Of a DNA stretch of 64,000 bases, positions 54,154 through 62,151 are shown piece after piece. Every line of letters begins with the position of its first letter. Within the stretch, counting starts at the first letter, position 1. Source of the DNA: Hymenobacter sp. BRD67. GTDB taxonomy: Bacteria > Bacteroidota > Bacteroidia > Cytophagales > Hymenobacteraceae. Where the stretch lies: the NCBI RefSeq assembly GCF_013256425.1, contig NZ_CP053904.1, positions 3,100,001-3,164,000 of the forward strand, given 5' to 3'. Position numbers and translations under genes: made by a program. The notes below the pieces were generated by a model that had not been told where the DNA came from, ran no database searches, and saw only the letters and a program-made list of their open reading frames with translations.

Positions 54154-54194
54154 AGTTGTGGCTGGGCTTTACTTATCGGCAGATAGCGGGGGCG

Positions 54195-54665
54195 CTATTC
54201 CTGGTCGTCGTCTTCCTCATCGAAATTCAGCTCCCGCGCCAGGTCCACCGCCTCGGCCTGCACCTGGGCCAGCAGGTCGGGCGCGTCGGCGTCGAGCGTG
54301 CGGGCGAAGAGGTCAAGCAGGGCTTCGCCTTCGTCGTTGACGTAGAGATTGGTATAAATCTGCTCAAACAACTTGTTTTCCTTGCCAATCTGCTTGTCGA
54401 TTTCCTGCGGCGAGTGGGCCGTGTTCAAGGCGCGGTGCAGTACTTCGGCAGCGCGGCGGGCCTCATCGTGGTCGCCCAGGTCGCCGAGCAGGCGCAGCAG
54501 GCTCATGGCCACACCCAGGCGCCACTGCTCGAAGCGGAAAGGCTGGTCGCGGCCGGTAGCCTGCTCGAAGCCGGCTTCGGTACCCAGCGCAGCGGGCGTA
54601 AGATAGTGAGCTGCCTCAGCGGGCTCACGGAAGGCAAGGCGAAGCAGGGTTTCGTAGGTCGTCAT
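54195..54665 (-). CDS. Conserved hypothetical acidic protein, third gene of the feo operon
   Basis: A 156-residue soluble, mainly helical protein that I do not recognise. It starts MTTYETLLRLAFREPAEAAH, has Arg/Leu-rich amphipathic helices in the middle and ends in a strongly acidic tail (NFDEEDDDQE). It has no cysteine cluster or winged-helix pattern, so it is not FeoC. The ATG at 54665 lies 14 bases after the feoB stop, which indicates co-transcription and perhaps coupling. A longer open frame extends upstream through feoB in another frame but that part is only a shadow. A link to iron transport is inference from position. Confidence 0.7.
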   Translation of the reverse strand: MTTYETLLRLAFREPAEAAHYLTPAALGTEAGFEQATGRDQPFRFEQWRLGVAMSLLRLLGDLGDHDEARRAAEVLHRALNTAHSPQEIDKQIGKENKLFEQIYTNLYVNDEGEALLDLFARTLDADAPDLLAQVQAEAVDLARELNFDEEDDDQE

Positions 54666-54679
54666 CTGTTTGGTATTGT

Positions 54680-56854
54680 TTAGCTCCCCCATACCTGCCA
54701 TACAAACAGCGAGGCCACGTAGGCCAGGCCGGTCATGTACACGAGCTGGCCCAGGGGCCAGCGCCAGCTTTTGGTTTCGCGGTACGTAACGGCCAGTGTG
54801 CTCATGCACTGCATGGCAAACACGTAAAACACCAGCAGCGACAAGGCCCGCACCGGCGTAAAGAACGGCCGGCCCTGCGCATCTTTTTCGCCGGCCAGCT
54901 TTTGCTGCACCGTGCCCAGGTCGGCATCCTGGCCCACGCTGTAAATGGTGCTCATAGTGCCCACAAATACCTCGCGGGCCGCGAAGGACGTGAGCAGCGC
55001 AATCCCGACTTTCCAGTCGAAGCCCAGCGGCTGGATGGCGGGCTCCAGCACATGCCCGAAAGAGCCTGCGTAGGAGTTTTCGAGGCGGGCCGAAGCCACG
55101 CGCCGCTCGGTTTCGGCAGCCGACCAGTGCCCGGCGCTGGCCGTTTGCTGCATCTGAAGGGCGGCCTGCTCCTGCCGCCGGCCCGGACCATAGCTGGCCA
55201 ATACCCACAGCAGTATTGAGATGGCAATGATTACCTTGCCAGCCTGCGTTACGAAGGCTTTTACTTTCTCCACAATCGTCAGGCCCACGTTTTTCCAGCG
55301 CGGCCAGCGATACACTGGAAACTCCATGATGAAGTAGCTGCGCTCGCGGGCTTTGAGCACGGCTTTCAGCAGCAGCGCCGACAGCAGCGCAGACGTGAGC
55401 CCCAGCAGGTAGAGGCCCATCAGCACGAGCCCGCGCAGGTTGAATAGGCCGAGCCACGCCTCGTCGGGCACTACCAGCGCCACCAGCACCGTGTATACCG
55501 GAATGCGCGCCGAGCACGACATCAGGGGCGTGACGAATATCGTCAACATCCTATCTTTCCAGCTCTCAATGGTGCGGGCGCCCATAATGGCCGGCACCGC
55601 GCAGGCAAGCCCCGAAATAAGCGGCACCACGCTCTTGCCGCTGAGCCCAAACGGACGCATCAGCTTGTCCATGAGAAAAGTGACCCTGGCCATGTAGCCG
55701 GTTTCTTCCAGCACCGCCAGGAAGGCAAAGAGCAGGGCAATCTGCGGAATAAAAATCAGCACCCCGCCCAGGCCGGCTATCACGCCCTCCGTAAGCAGCC
55801 GCACCAGCGGCCCGTGAAAACGCGCCTGAATAGCCGCGCTCAGGGCCGAAATGCCCTGGTCTATCCATTGCATCGGATACTGGGCCCAGGCAAAGATGGC
55901 CTGAAACAGCAAAAACAGAATTGCCAAGAAAATAAGGTAGCCAAATATGCGGTGCGTCAGCACCTTGTCGATGCGATTGGAGGCTGGCTCGCGGCGCTCG
56001 GTGCGCGTCACGGTCACTACCTCCAGCAGCAGCTCATTTATGTGAGCGTAGCGCGCTACCGTTTCGGCCGCCTGCTGGGCGGTAGAGTTGAAAGCAGCTT
56101 TTTCGGTAAGCGTGGCCAGGTACTGGCGGTCGTCTTCGCTCAGGAAGTGCAGCTGCCGGAACTGGTGGGCATAGTGCAGCGCCAGGTAGTCGTTGGGCAG
56201 CTTAAAGTGCTGGCGAATCTCGGCCAGCAGCGGCCGCAGCTCGGGCGCCGGCTGCCAGAAGCGGCCGGCCGGCGGCCGGGCGGCCAGGCGGTCGGCCATG
56301 ACGATGCGCAGCGCGGCCAGGCCCACTCCCCTGCGCGCATTCATCGGCACCACGGGCACGCCCAGCTCCCGCTCCAGCGTCGCTACATCGAGCTGAATAC
56401 CGCGCTCAGCAGCTACATCGGTCATGTTGAGCGCCAGGATGGCCGGCAGGCCCAGGTCGGCGAGCTGCGAAAACAGCAGCAGGCTGCGGCGCAGGTTGCT
56501 GGCATCCACGGTCACTACCACAAAGTCGGGGTAGTCGGGCGAGCGCGGATTATAAAGCAAATCGGCAATAACGCGCTCATCGAGGCTCTTGGGATAGAGC
56601 GAGTACGTGCCGGGCAAATCCACTACTTCGGCCCGGCGCTGCCCGCCGAGCTGGGCAATGCCCGTTTTGCGGTCGACGGTAACACCGGGAAAATTCCCCA
56701 CCTTCTGGTTGAGGCCCGTCAGCTGATTAAACAGCGAGGTTTTGCCCGAGTTGGGATTGCCGATGAGGGCCAGGCGGGGCAGGCGCTCCGGGGCCGCCTC
56801 CCGCGGGCCGGGGAGCGGCGACGCCTGCCGCACATCCTTACTAGCGCCCACCAT
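54680..56854 (-). CDS. feoB: Ferrous iron transporter FeoB
   Basis: FeoB is the inner-membrane Fe(II) transporter with an N-terminal GTPase. In the 724-residue protein the G1 motif is GNPNSGKTSLF, G2 region GVTVDRKTG, G3 DLPGTYSL and G4 NMTD; a helical spacer follows, then the membrane part with two Gate regions (ITFVTPLMSCSARIPVY-type CSARIPVY, and the LTSFAAREVFVG segment). Length is normal (E. coli 773). The start at 56854 lies 10 bases after the feoA stop. The first 25 residues before the G domain are Pro/Arg-rich and probably variable. Confidence 0.95.
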   Translation of the reverse strand: MVGASKDVRQASPLPGPREAAPERLPRLALIGNPNSGKTSLFNQLTGLNQKVGNFPGVTVDRKTGIAQLGGQRRAEVVDLPGTYSLYPKSLDERVIADLLYNPRSPDYPDFVVVTVDASNLRRSLLLFSQLADLGLPAILALNMTDVAAERGIQLDVATLERELGVPVVPMNARRGVGLAALRIVMADRLAARPPAGRFWQPAPELRPLLAEIRQHFKLPNDYLALHYAHQFRQLHFLSEDDRQYLATLTEKAAFNSTAQQAAETVARYAHINELLLEVVTVTRTERREPASNRIDKVLTHRIFGYLIFLAILFLLFQAIFAWAQYPMQWIDQGISALSAAIQARFHGPLVRLLTEGVIAGLGGVLIFIPQIALLFAFLAVLEETGYMARVTFLMDKLMRPFGLSGKSVVPLISGLACAVPAIMGARTIESWKDRMLTIFVTPLMSCSARIPVYTVLVALVVPDEAWLGLFNLRGLVLMGLYLLGLTSALLSALLLKAVLKARERSYFIMEFPVYRWPRWKNVGLTIVEKVKAFVTQAGKVIIAISILLWVLASYGPGRRQEQAALQMQQTASAGHWSAAETERRVASARLENSYAGSFGHVLEPAIQPLGFDWKVGIALLTSFAAREVFVGTMSTIYSVGQDADLGTVQQKLAGEKDAQGRPFFTPVRALSLLVFYVFAMQCMSTLAVTYRETKSWRWPLGQLVYMTGLAYVASLFVWQVWGS

Positions 56855-56864
56855 TACGTTTGGG

Positions 56865-57146
56865 TTAGTCTTTTAGCTGTATTGTGAGGGCCTCGCTTAC
56901 GCGCAGCGACAGCGTATATTCTTCATCCCCGAGCACCAGCATGAGCGGGTCGCCGAGGGGAGCGCGGCCCGCCAGCCGCACCTGCGTACCCGGAATGCAC
57001 CCCATATCGAGCAGCTTGAGGGCCATCTGCGGGTCTTTCAGGCAGCATACAGTGGCCGATTCGCCGGGCCGCAGGTCGTTGGCGGTGCGGCGGCCGGAAG
57101 CCGGCTGCTGAGCAGCCACAGCGGTGGAGCGACGAAAAAGAGCCAC
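56865..57146 (-). CDS. feoA: FeoA-type SH3-like protein
   Basis: 93 residues with the small SH3-like FeoA domain (ATVCCLKDPQMALKLLDMG, GCIPGTQVRLAGRAPLGDP, SLRVSEALTI in overlapping segments). FeoA is a cytosolic accessory of FeoB. The N-terminal 18 residues are basic/Gln-rich and precede the domain. It is the first gene of feoA-feoB-orf, with a TAnnTTTG box 37 bases upstream. The neighbouring plus-strand gene diverges from it. Confidence 0.92.
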   Translation of the reverse strand: MALFRRSTAVAAQQPASGRRTANDLRPGESATVCCLKDPQMALKLLDMGCIPGTQVRLAGRAPLGDPLMLVLGDEEYTLSLRVSEALTIQLKD

Positions 57147-57183
57147 GATAGCAGAGTGTTTGGTTATTTAGATTTAATTCAAA

Positions 57184-57191
57184 CAAAGATA
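57184..57191 (-). promoter_or_regulatory. Candidate -7 box for the feo operon
   Basis: The minus strand reads TATCTTTG, 37 bases before the feoA ATG. I looked for a Fur- or DtxR-type palindrome around it and found nothing convincing. Confidence 0.5.
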
Positions 57192-57337
57192 CGGCACTTT
57201 AGTTGCCCGACCCAGCCAATAGGATTTTTTATCCACTATAAGGCCGTTCGTCTACAATCCGGCGGGGTTCGCCGCAACGTACTAAAGTCTTGACTAAAAG
57301 GCCAGCCTATCTATGCAAAACCTAAGCTTTTCAAGCT

Positions 57338-57345
57338 TATTTTTG
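57338..57345 (+). promoter_or_regulatory. Candidate -7 box for the first paralogue gene
   Basis: TATTTTTG fits TAnnTTTG, 28 bases before the ATG at 57374. An AAGCTT-TTC-AAGCTT palindrome overlaps its left side (57324-57338 region). Confidence 0.5.
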
Positions 57346-57373
57346 CATTAGCCAGTCCTCTTTCTACTTACAA

Positions 57374-58290
57374 ATGTTTCAACGTTTATTTTATTTTGCA
57401 CTATTCGTATGCGTTGCCAGCGGCACCGTACGAGCGCAGTCTACTTCGCCCGCTCCTTCGCTCTTAGCCGGCAAAATTATTGACAAGGCCACGAAGGAGC
57501 CTCTGCCGTTTACCTCTCTTAGCCTGAAGTCGGAACAGACCGGGGCACTCAGCAATGAGTTTGGGGTTTTTCAGCTGCCTGGGCCGGTGAAAAACGATAC
57601 CGACTCGCTCATTGTGATGGCGCTGGGCTACGAGCATCTGGCCATTGCAGTAGAAAAGGGTAAACCCATGGCCAACCTCGTGCTGGAAGTGAGCCGCCGC
57701 GCCATTGCCCTGAAAGAAGTAACGGTGAAAGGGGGCAAAGTGAAAAACCTGGAGCTGGGCACCAGCTCCAACCGGCCGGGCGATGGCCTGCTGCAAGGCC
57801 AGCCCGGTGGGCAGTATGCCTTTTTTGTCAAGAATGACAAAAACAAGCGGTTGGGCAACATCCGCTCGGTGTCGTTCTACATCGGCGAAAACGGCTTCCC
57901 CGCGAGCCGTTCCGGGTGCGCCTCTACAAGCCCGACGGCAACTACAACTCGCCCAATACGGATATCCTGACCGATAACGTGGTAGTATCGGCCCCGAAAG
58001 GCGGCCAGTGGTACACCGTTGACCTGACACCTTACAATGTGGTAGCGCCCGAAGAAGGCTTCTTTGTGGCGATGGAATGGATTGTGAGCGGCGACAAGTT
58101 CTTCAATACCAACTTTATGGACGACAGCTATACGCCCTACGGCCAGATTATGCGCCCGACCTTCGAGTTCAAGGAAAGCCGTACCTGGACGTACTCCATC
58201 GCTAAAGGCTGGACGCTGCTGACGATGGCCACCGCCGCCGGCCAGCACTACAATGCCATGATTAAGGCAGAAGTGGACATGATTAAGTAA
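57374..58290 (+). CDS. Secreted CarboxypepD_reg-like protein, paralogue A
   Basis: 305 residues after correction. A signal peptide ends VRAQS; a CarboxypepD_reg-like beta-sandwich domain follows (about 30-115: AGKIIDKATKEPLPFTSLSL, TGALSNEFGVFQL). The C-terminal half (about 140-305) is a beta-rich domain I cannot name, with GENGFPREPFRVRLYK, NGN-type loops, DLTPYNVVAPEEGFFVAMEW and PYGQIMRPTFEFK. The frame is lost at the CCCC run 57898-57901; a fifth C joins GFP to REPFRVR, exactly as in the intact paralogue at 61084-61983. Membrane anchoring is not evident; probably periplasmic or outer-membrane associated. Function unknown. Confidence 0.78.
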
Positions 58291-58308
58291 GCACTATATA
58301 GTTAATAC

Positions 58309-58365
58309 AAACTAAAGGGTTGCCGCCGCTCCATAACCCCGGAGCAGCGGCAACCCTTTTAGTTT
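58309..58365. terminator. Bidirectional terminator beside the insertion sequence
   Basis: Long stem: left 58309-58332 (AAACTAAAGGGTTGCCGCCGCTCC) written here as AAACTAAAGGGTTGCCG plus CCGCTCC; right 58341-58365 is its complement with one bulge and one mismatch. It probably served both paralogue A and the convergent hydrolase gene before the insertion sequence entered. Confidence 0.82.
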
Positions 58366-58383
58366 GGCTGGAATACTTAGAGC

Positions 58384-58400
58384 CTATCCGAAAAATAAGA
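58384..58400 (+). repeat. Left terminal inverted repeat of the insertion sequence
   Basis: CTATCCGAAAAATAAGA, exact reverse complement of 59283-59299. Confidence 0.85.
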
Positions 58401-58424
58401 AAGTTGTAGCCAGACGCGAGAATT

Positions 58425-59299
58425 TTGGGGTTACCACACCTTGCAAGATTCCCGTTGCGTCCGACTACAACCGACTACGAAGCTACGATTCATGCCGATT
58501 TTTTGCCCTCGCCGGCCTTGTGGGCCGCCGTCGAGCCGCTGCTGCCGGCCGTGCCCAGCGGCCTTGGCCAGCGGGGCCGGCCACGTGCCTGTGACCGCCA
58601 GATGTTCTTCGCCATGTACTACATTTTGTGTACGGGATGCAGTGGAAAGCCCTGCCGCGGTGCCTGGGGGCGGCCTCCACGGTCCATGACCGGTTCCAGG
58701 AGTGGACCCGTGCTGGGGTGTTCAAGCAACTCTGGACCAGCGGGTTGGTCCAGCTGCAGGCCGAAGGCCGCCTGGACTGGGACTGGCAGTGCCTCGACGC
58801 CTGCCAGACCAAGGCCCCGCTTGGCGGCGAGGCCGTTGGCCCCAACCCCACCGACCGGGGCAAGGGCGGCGTCAAGCGCCACGTGCTGACCGAAGCCCAG
58901 GGCCTACCCATTGGCGTGGCCGTCACCGGGGCCAACGTACACGAAGTCACTCAGGTGCAGGCCGTGCTCGGCTCGATGCCCGTGCTGCCCCCACCGGCCG
59001 AAGGCGATTTTGCGCCCGGTTTCTGCGCCGATAAGGGCTACGATGCCGAGGCCATTCGCCGCCTGCTGGCCCGCTGGGGCTACCGCGTCCACATCCTGGG
59101 CCGGGGCGAAGAAGCTGACAAGTGCCGGACCCCGCATTACCGTGCCCGCCGCTGGGTCGTCGAGCGCACCCATGCCTGGTTCCACCGCTTTCGCCGCTTG
59201 CTCATCCGCTGGGAAAAGAAAGTGGCCAATTATGAAGCGTTCTTGCACTTGGACTGCGCCAACACCATCTGGCGACACTCCCTCTTATTTTTCGGATAG
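58425..59299 (+). CDS. IS5-family DDE transposase (two frames)
   Basis: About 291 residues if the two frames are joined. The N-terminal part has the usual entry domain (LPSPALWAAVEPLLPAVPSG, RQMFFAMYYILCTG). The catalytic part has the first Asp in QCLDACQTKAP, the second in GFCADKGYDAEAI and the Glu in RRWVVERTHAWFHRFRRLL, the IS5-type DDE set. The frames meet at GGG 58634-58636 (CTG to MQWKALPRCLG). This needs either one more base or a -1 shift during translation; programmed shifting is known in the IS5 family, so here the cause is open. The start is uncertain; TTG 58425 is the first in frame. Confidence 0.8.
59283..59299 (-). repeat. Right terminal inverted repeat of the insertion sequence
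   Basis: TCTTATTTTTCGGATAG, exact reverse complement of 58384-58400; it overlaps the transposase 3' end. Confidence 0.85.
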
Positions 59300-59303
59300 A
59301 CTT

Positions 59304-60752
59304 TTAGTTACCCGCGTGCCCAACCACCCACCGCCGGATAAACTCCTGCACGCCGGGGTCAAACGTAGGCTTGGGCTCACCGCCCAGCATATTCCACTGG
59401 TATAGTGGCGGTTGCATGAGGTGGTTAATTCCCTTGGGCCGATACATGGTCAGCAGGCGGTTGCCACTGGCCTTAAAGGCCTGCTTCAGGGCCGGCAGGT
59501 GCCGGGCGGGCGGGGCCTGCTCATCGGCCTGGCCCGTTATCAGCAATACCGGGCACTGCACGGCGTAGATATTCTCGGTCGGGTCGAACGATAAAAAGGA
59601 ACGATGCCAGGGCGTAAGCAGCGCCGCCGTCTGGCGCTGGCCCTCGGCAGCCGACAGGGCTGGGTCACTCTGGTGCAGCATATTAGCCACGATGGTCTGA
59701 GTTTGGGCCAGGTTGGCCGGGTTGCGGATAATGTCGTACAGTTCCTGCTGCCGACGCACCCGCAGGCTAAACTGCACGGGCGGGAGCTTCTGCGCCCGCC
59801 ACACTTGCTCTTGCTGCAGCAACAGGGTTTCGTGGCCGGGCAGCCCGTAGGTGCCCAGGCCCACTACAAAAGCCGGCGGCAGCGGCGAGGCGGCCACCAG
59901 CAGCGCCACGTTGGCTCCTTCGCCGTGGCCGATTACCCCTAGGTGCATCAGGTCTATCTCGGGGCGGGTACGCAGGTAGTTGAGCGCTGCCTGCAGGTCG
60001 CCGGCCCGCTGAATAGGCGTAGCGGAGTCGCCGCTGCCGCCCGATTGCCCCGTGCCCCGGTCGTCGAGGCGCAGCACGGCAATACCGCGGCGGGTGAGGT
60101 AATCGGCCAGGGTGCCCAGCATGCGGTAGCTCAACATTGTAACCGGCGCGCCCGGCGTAAGCCCGTCGCGGTCCTGCTGGCCGAAGTCGGATACCAGTAC
60201 CACGGCCGGAAACGGGCCGGTGCCCGGCGGCAGCGTGAGAGAGCCGGCCAGCCGCAGCCGCGCGGTATAGCTTGTCACTATTACCTCTTCGACCTGGTAA
60301 GGAGGCGTAAACCTGGCCACCGCATCGGTGGGGGTGCTGCTGTCGAAGGCCTCGTGGTGCAGGGTTATGGGGGTGCGCTGGCCCTGCCGGCACCACAGGC
60401 CGCTCAGTTCCTGGCCATCGGGCGAGCGGCGGCCCAAGAACCGGCTGCTGGTTTCCGACACTAGCAGCACCACCGAGTCGGTGCCGGTAGGCTGCCGCAC
60501 GTCAATGGGTATCCGATTGAGTTTCTGCACGGGCACGTCGAGCGCCGCAAAATAGCTGCCGCCCGTCAGGCGCACCATGCTTACGCTTAAATCAAGGGCG
60601 CCTCCGGGGGCCAGCAGCTTCCCTCGCCATAGTCCATCGAGGGTTGCGGCCGTGCGGGCATGGCTGGCGAAAGAGCTACCAGGCTGTGCCCGTACGCCCT
60701 GCGCCAGCCACACCAGCACCATCGCCAAGCCAATTAGCCTACTTGTTTTCAT
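59304..60752 (-). CDS. Exported alpha/beta-hydrolase-fold protein lacking the nucleophile serine
   Basis: 482 residues. A signal peptide (about 1-23, ending GVRAQ) is followed by a beta-rich N-terminal domain (about 30-150) and an alpha/beta-hydrolase domain of the secreted dienelactone-hydrolase-like type: PFPAVVLVSDFGQQDRDG, GIAVLRLDDRGTGQSGG, the elbow LGVIGHGEGANVALL, the acid region LLITGQADEQAP and the His in KGINHLMQP. The elbow normally reads GHSEG; here the Ser codon position is GGC (Gly), one base from AGC, so hydrolysis by the usual mechanism is not expected. ATG 60752 is preferred to 60809 for the signal peptide. The stop codon TAA lies in the TTAG duplication of the insertion sequence. 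Confidence 0.8.
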   Translation of the reverse strand: MKTSRLIGLAMVLVWLAQGVRAQPGSSFASHARTAATLDGLWRGKLLAPGGALDLSVSMVRLTGGSYFAALDVPVQKLNRIPIDVRQPTGTDSVVLLVSETSSRFLGRRSPDGQELSGLWCRQGQRTPITLHHEAFDSSTPTDAVARFTPPYQVEEVIVTSYTARLRLAGSLTLPPGTGPFPAVVLVSDFGQQDRDGLTPGAPVTMLSYRMLGTLADYLTRRGIAVLRLDDRGTGQSGGSGDSATPIQRAGDLQAALNYLRTRPEIDLMHLGVIGHGEGANVALLVAASPLPPAFVVGLGTYGLPGHETLLLQQEQVWRAQKLPPVQFSLRVRRQQELYDIIRNPANLAQTQTIVANMLHQSDPALSAAEGQRQTAALLTPWHRSFLSFDPTENIYAVQCPVLLITGQADEQAPPARHLPALKQAFKASGNRLLTMYRPKGINHLMQPPLYQWNMLGGEPKPTFDPGVQEFIRRWVVGHAGN

Positions 60753-61041
60753 AGATAGCAGTGAGGGAGCCAAGCTATTGTGCATCCGACAATTAAAAAC
60801 CTGGCTCAATAGCCATTACTCGGGCGAAGTTAGGGGCCAGACGCAACGAAACCAGCGGCGCAATGCTCTTGCAGCCACCCGGGTTTTGTAAGTGACCGGC
60901 AGCGGGCTGACGCTGCCCAGCCGGGTGGCGCCAGCAGCCTGGAGCAGGGTTCCGCACGGGTCCCGACTTTTTTTATTTGCCAAGTAGGAATTTTTCTAGA
61001 AATTTCCCGGCTACCCTACTTTAGATGCGAAGCCTTGTAAT
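60753..61041. other. Divergent intergenic region
   Basis: This lies between the hydrolase (minus) and paralogue B (plus). No gene is supported. The right part (60970-61040) is AT-rich and probably holds upstream promoter sequence; no clear operator or terminator was seen. Confidence 0.55.
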
Positions 61042-61049
61042 TAAATTTG
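61042..61049 (+). promoter_or_regulatory. Candidate -7 box for the second paralogue gene
   Basis: TAAATTTG fits TAnnTTTG, 34 bases before the ATG at 61084. Confidence 0.5.
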
Positions 61050-61083
61050 TGGGCCGGAGCCCTATCCATTTCTTTTTTACTGT

Positions 61084-61983
61084 ATGATTAAGCGTTTACT
61101 ATTCCTTTTGATTATTGGCAGCCTGCTGCCCACGCTGAGCTGGGCCCAGCAGGAAGGCCGCATTACGGGCCGCGTGGTGGATGAAAAGACGCAGGACCCT
61201 ATTCCGTTTGCCTCCATCAACCTGCGCGAGGAGCAAACCGGCGCGCTTACCAATGAATACGGCTACTTTCAGCTGGCTATGCCCACCAAGGTAACCGAAG
61301 ACTCGGTTGTCGTGATGGCGCTGGGCTATAAGCGAACCGCCCTCTACGTGAAGCGCGGGGCCAATATGGAAGAGATTATTATTCAGCTTCCGAAGCAGGC
61401 CGTTGCGCTTGCCGAAGTAAAAGTGGAAACCAAGGGGGTAAAACCCACGCTGTTGGGTGCGCACTCCAACTCGCCGGGCGCCGGTATGATTCAGGGCCTG
61501 CCGGGCCAGCAGTATGCCTTCATGTGCAAAAACGATAAAGCTAAAAAGCTCGGTCTCATCCGCACAGTATCGTTTTTTATCGGGGAAAACGGCTTCCCGC
61601 GTGAGCCGTTCCGGGTACGCATCTACAAAGCGAACGGCAACTACAACGCGCCCAATGAAGACATGCTGACCGAGAGCGTTATCGTTTCGGCGGCCCGTGG
61701 GGGCGAGTGGTTTACGGTCGATTTGTCGCCCTACAACCTGGTAGCACCTGAAGAAGGCTTCTACGTGGCAATGGAGTGGATTGTGAGCGGTGACAAGTTC
61801 TACACCACTAATTTCATGGACAACTACACGCCTTACGGCCAGATTCTGCGGCCCACTTTCGAGTTCAAGGATAGTCGCACCTGGAGCTATGCCATTGGCC
61901 GCGGCTGGAACCTGGTAACGCTGGCCAACGGCGGCTCGCACTTCAACGCTATGATGCGCGCCGAGGTAGACGCCTATAAATAA
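61084..61983 (+). CDS. Secreted CarboxypepD_reg-like protein, paralogue B
   Basis: 299 residues, intact. A signal peptide ends LSWAQQ. A CarboxypepD_reg-like domain (about 24-110: GRVVDEKTQDPIPFASINL, TGALTNEYGYFQL) precedes the same unnamed C-terminal beta-rich domain as in paralogue A: SFFIGENGFPREPFRVRIYK, NYNAPNEDMLTESV, DLSPYNLVAPEEGFYVAMEW, PYGQILRPTFEFKDSRTWSY in overlapping pieces. The two copies are similar over nearly their whole length, strongest in the C-terminal half. They lie in the same direction with the hydrolase gene and the insertion sequence between them. Function unknown. Confidence 0.82.
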   Translation: MIKRLLFLLIIGSLLPTLSWAQQEGRITGRVVDEKTQDPIPFASINLREEQTGALTNEYGYFQLAMPTKVTEDSVVVMALGYKRTALYVKRGANMEEIIIQLPKQAVALAEVKVETKGVKPTLLGAHSNSPGAGMIQGLPGQQYAFMCKNDKAKKLGLIRTVSFFIGENGFPREPFRVRIYKANGNYNAPNEDMLTESVIVSAARGGEWFTVDLSPYNLVAPEEGFYVAMEWIVSGDKFYTTNFMDNYTPYGQILRPTFEFKDSRTWSYAIGRGWNLVTLANGGSHFNAMMRAEVDAYK

Positions 61984-62054
61984 GGCGCGCTCCCCTACTG
62001 CTGCTAGCCATCCGATAAGACACTACCCGGCAACCCTATAAAGGCGAATTACTA

Positions 62055-62089
62055 AAAATGCCTCCGTCGCTAAGCGACGGAGGCATTTT
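62055..62089. terminator. Bidirectional terminator
   Basis: 16-bp perfect stem (AAAATGCCTCCGTCGC with its complement), loop TAA, between the convergent paralogue B and the OmpA-type gene. Confidence 0.9.
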
Positions 62090-62151
62090 GCATTTTAACA
62101 AGGCTGGCTATTGCGCAGCCAATAACTTTACCTGCTGCCGACCGGGCGGGG

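Larger units (their letters stand above)
58377..59307. mobile_element. IS5-family-like insertion sequence with TTAG target duplication
   Basis: The element spans about 58381-59303 (923 bp). Terminal inverted repeats share a perfect 17-bp core (CTATCCGAAAAATAAGA) at 58384-58400 and, reversed, at 59283-59299. A 4-bp direct repeat TTAG flanks it at 58377-58380 and 59304-59307, fitting the YTAR target typical of IS5-type elements. The exact outer base on each side is uncertain by one or two positions. One transposase gene fills it. The right end lies on the stop codon of the hydrolase gene. Confidence 0.82.

Noticed and set aside
54195..55517. 440-codon open frame on the minus strand extending upstream from the feo third gene
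   Set aside because: Its first two thirds lie in another frame inside feoB and have shadow-like composition; only the last 156 codons, starting at 54665, look like a real protein.
57147..57373. Fur or DtxR box in front of feoA
   Set aside because: The region has a good -7 box but no 19-bp palindrome close enough to either consensus to support the claim.
58634..58636. Calling the transposase frameshift a sequence error like the others
   Set aside because: The run is only GGG and programmed -1 shifting is known in this family, so I leave the cause undecided, though it is counted among the 22 one-base positions.
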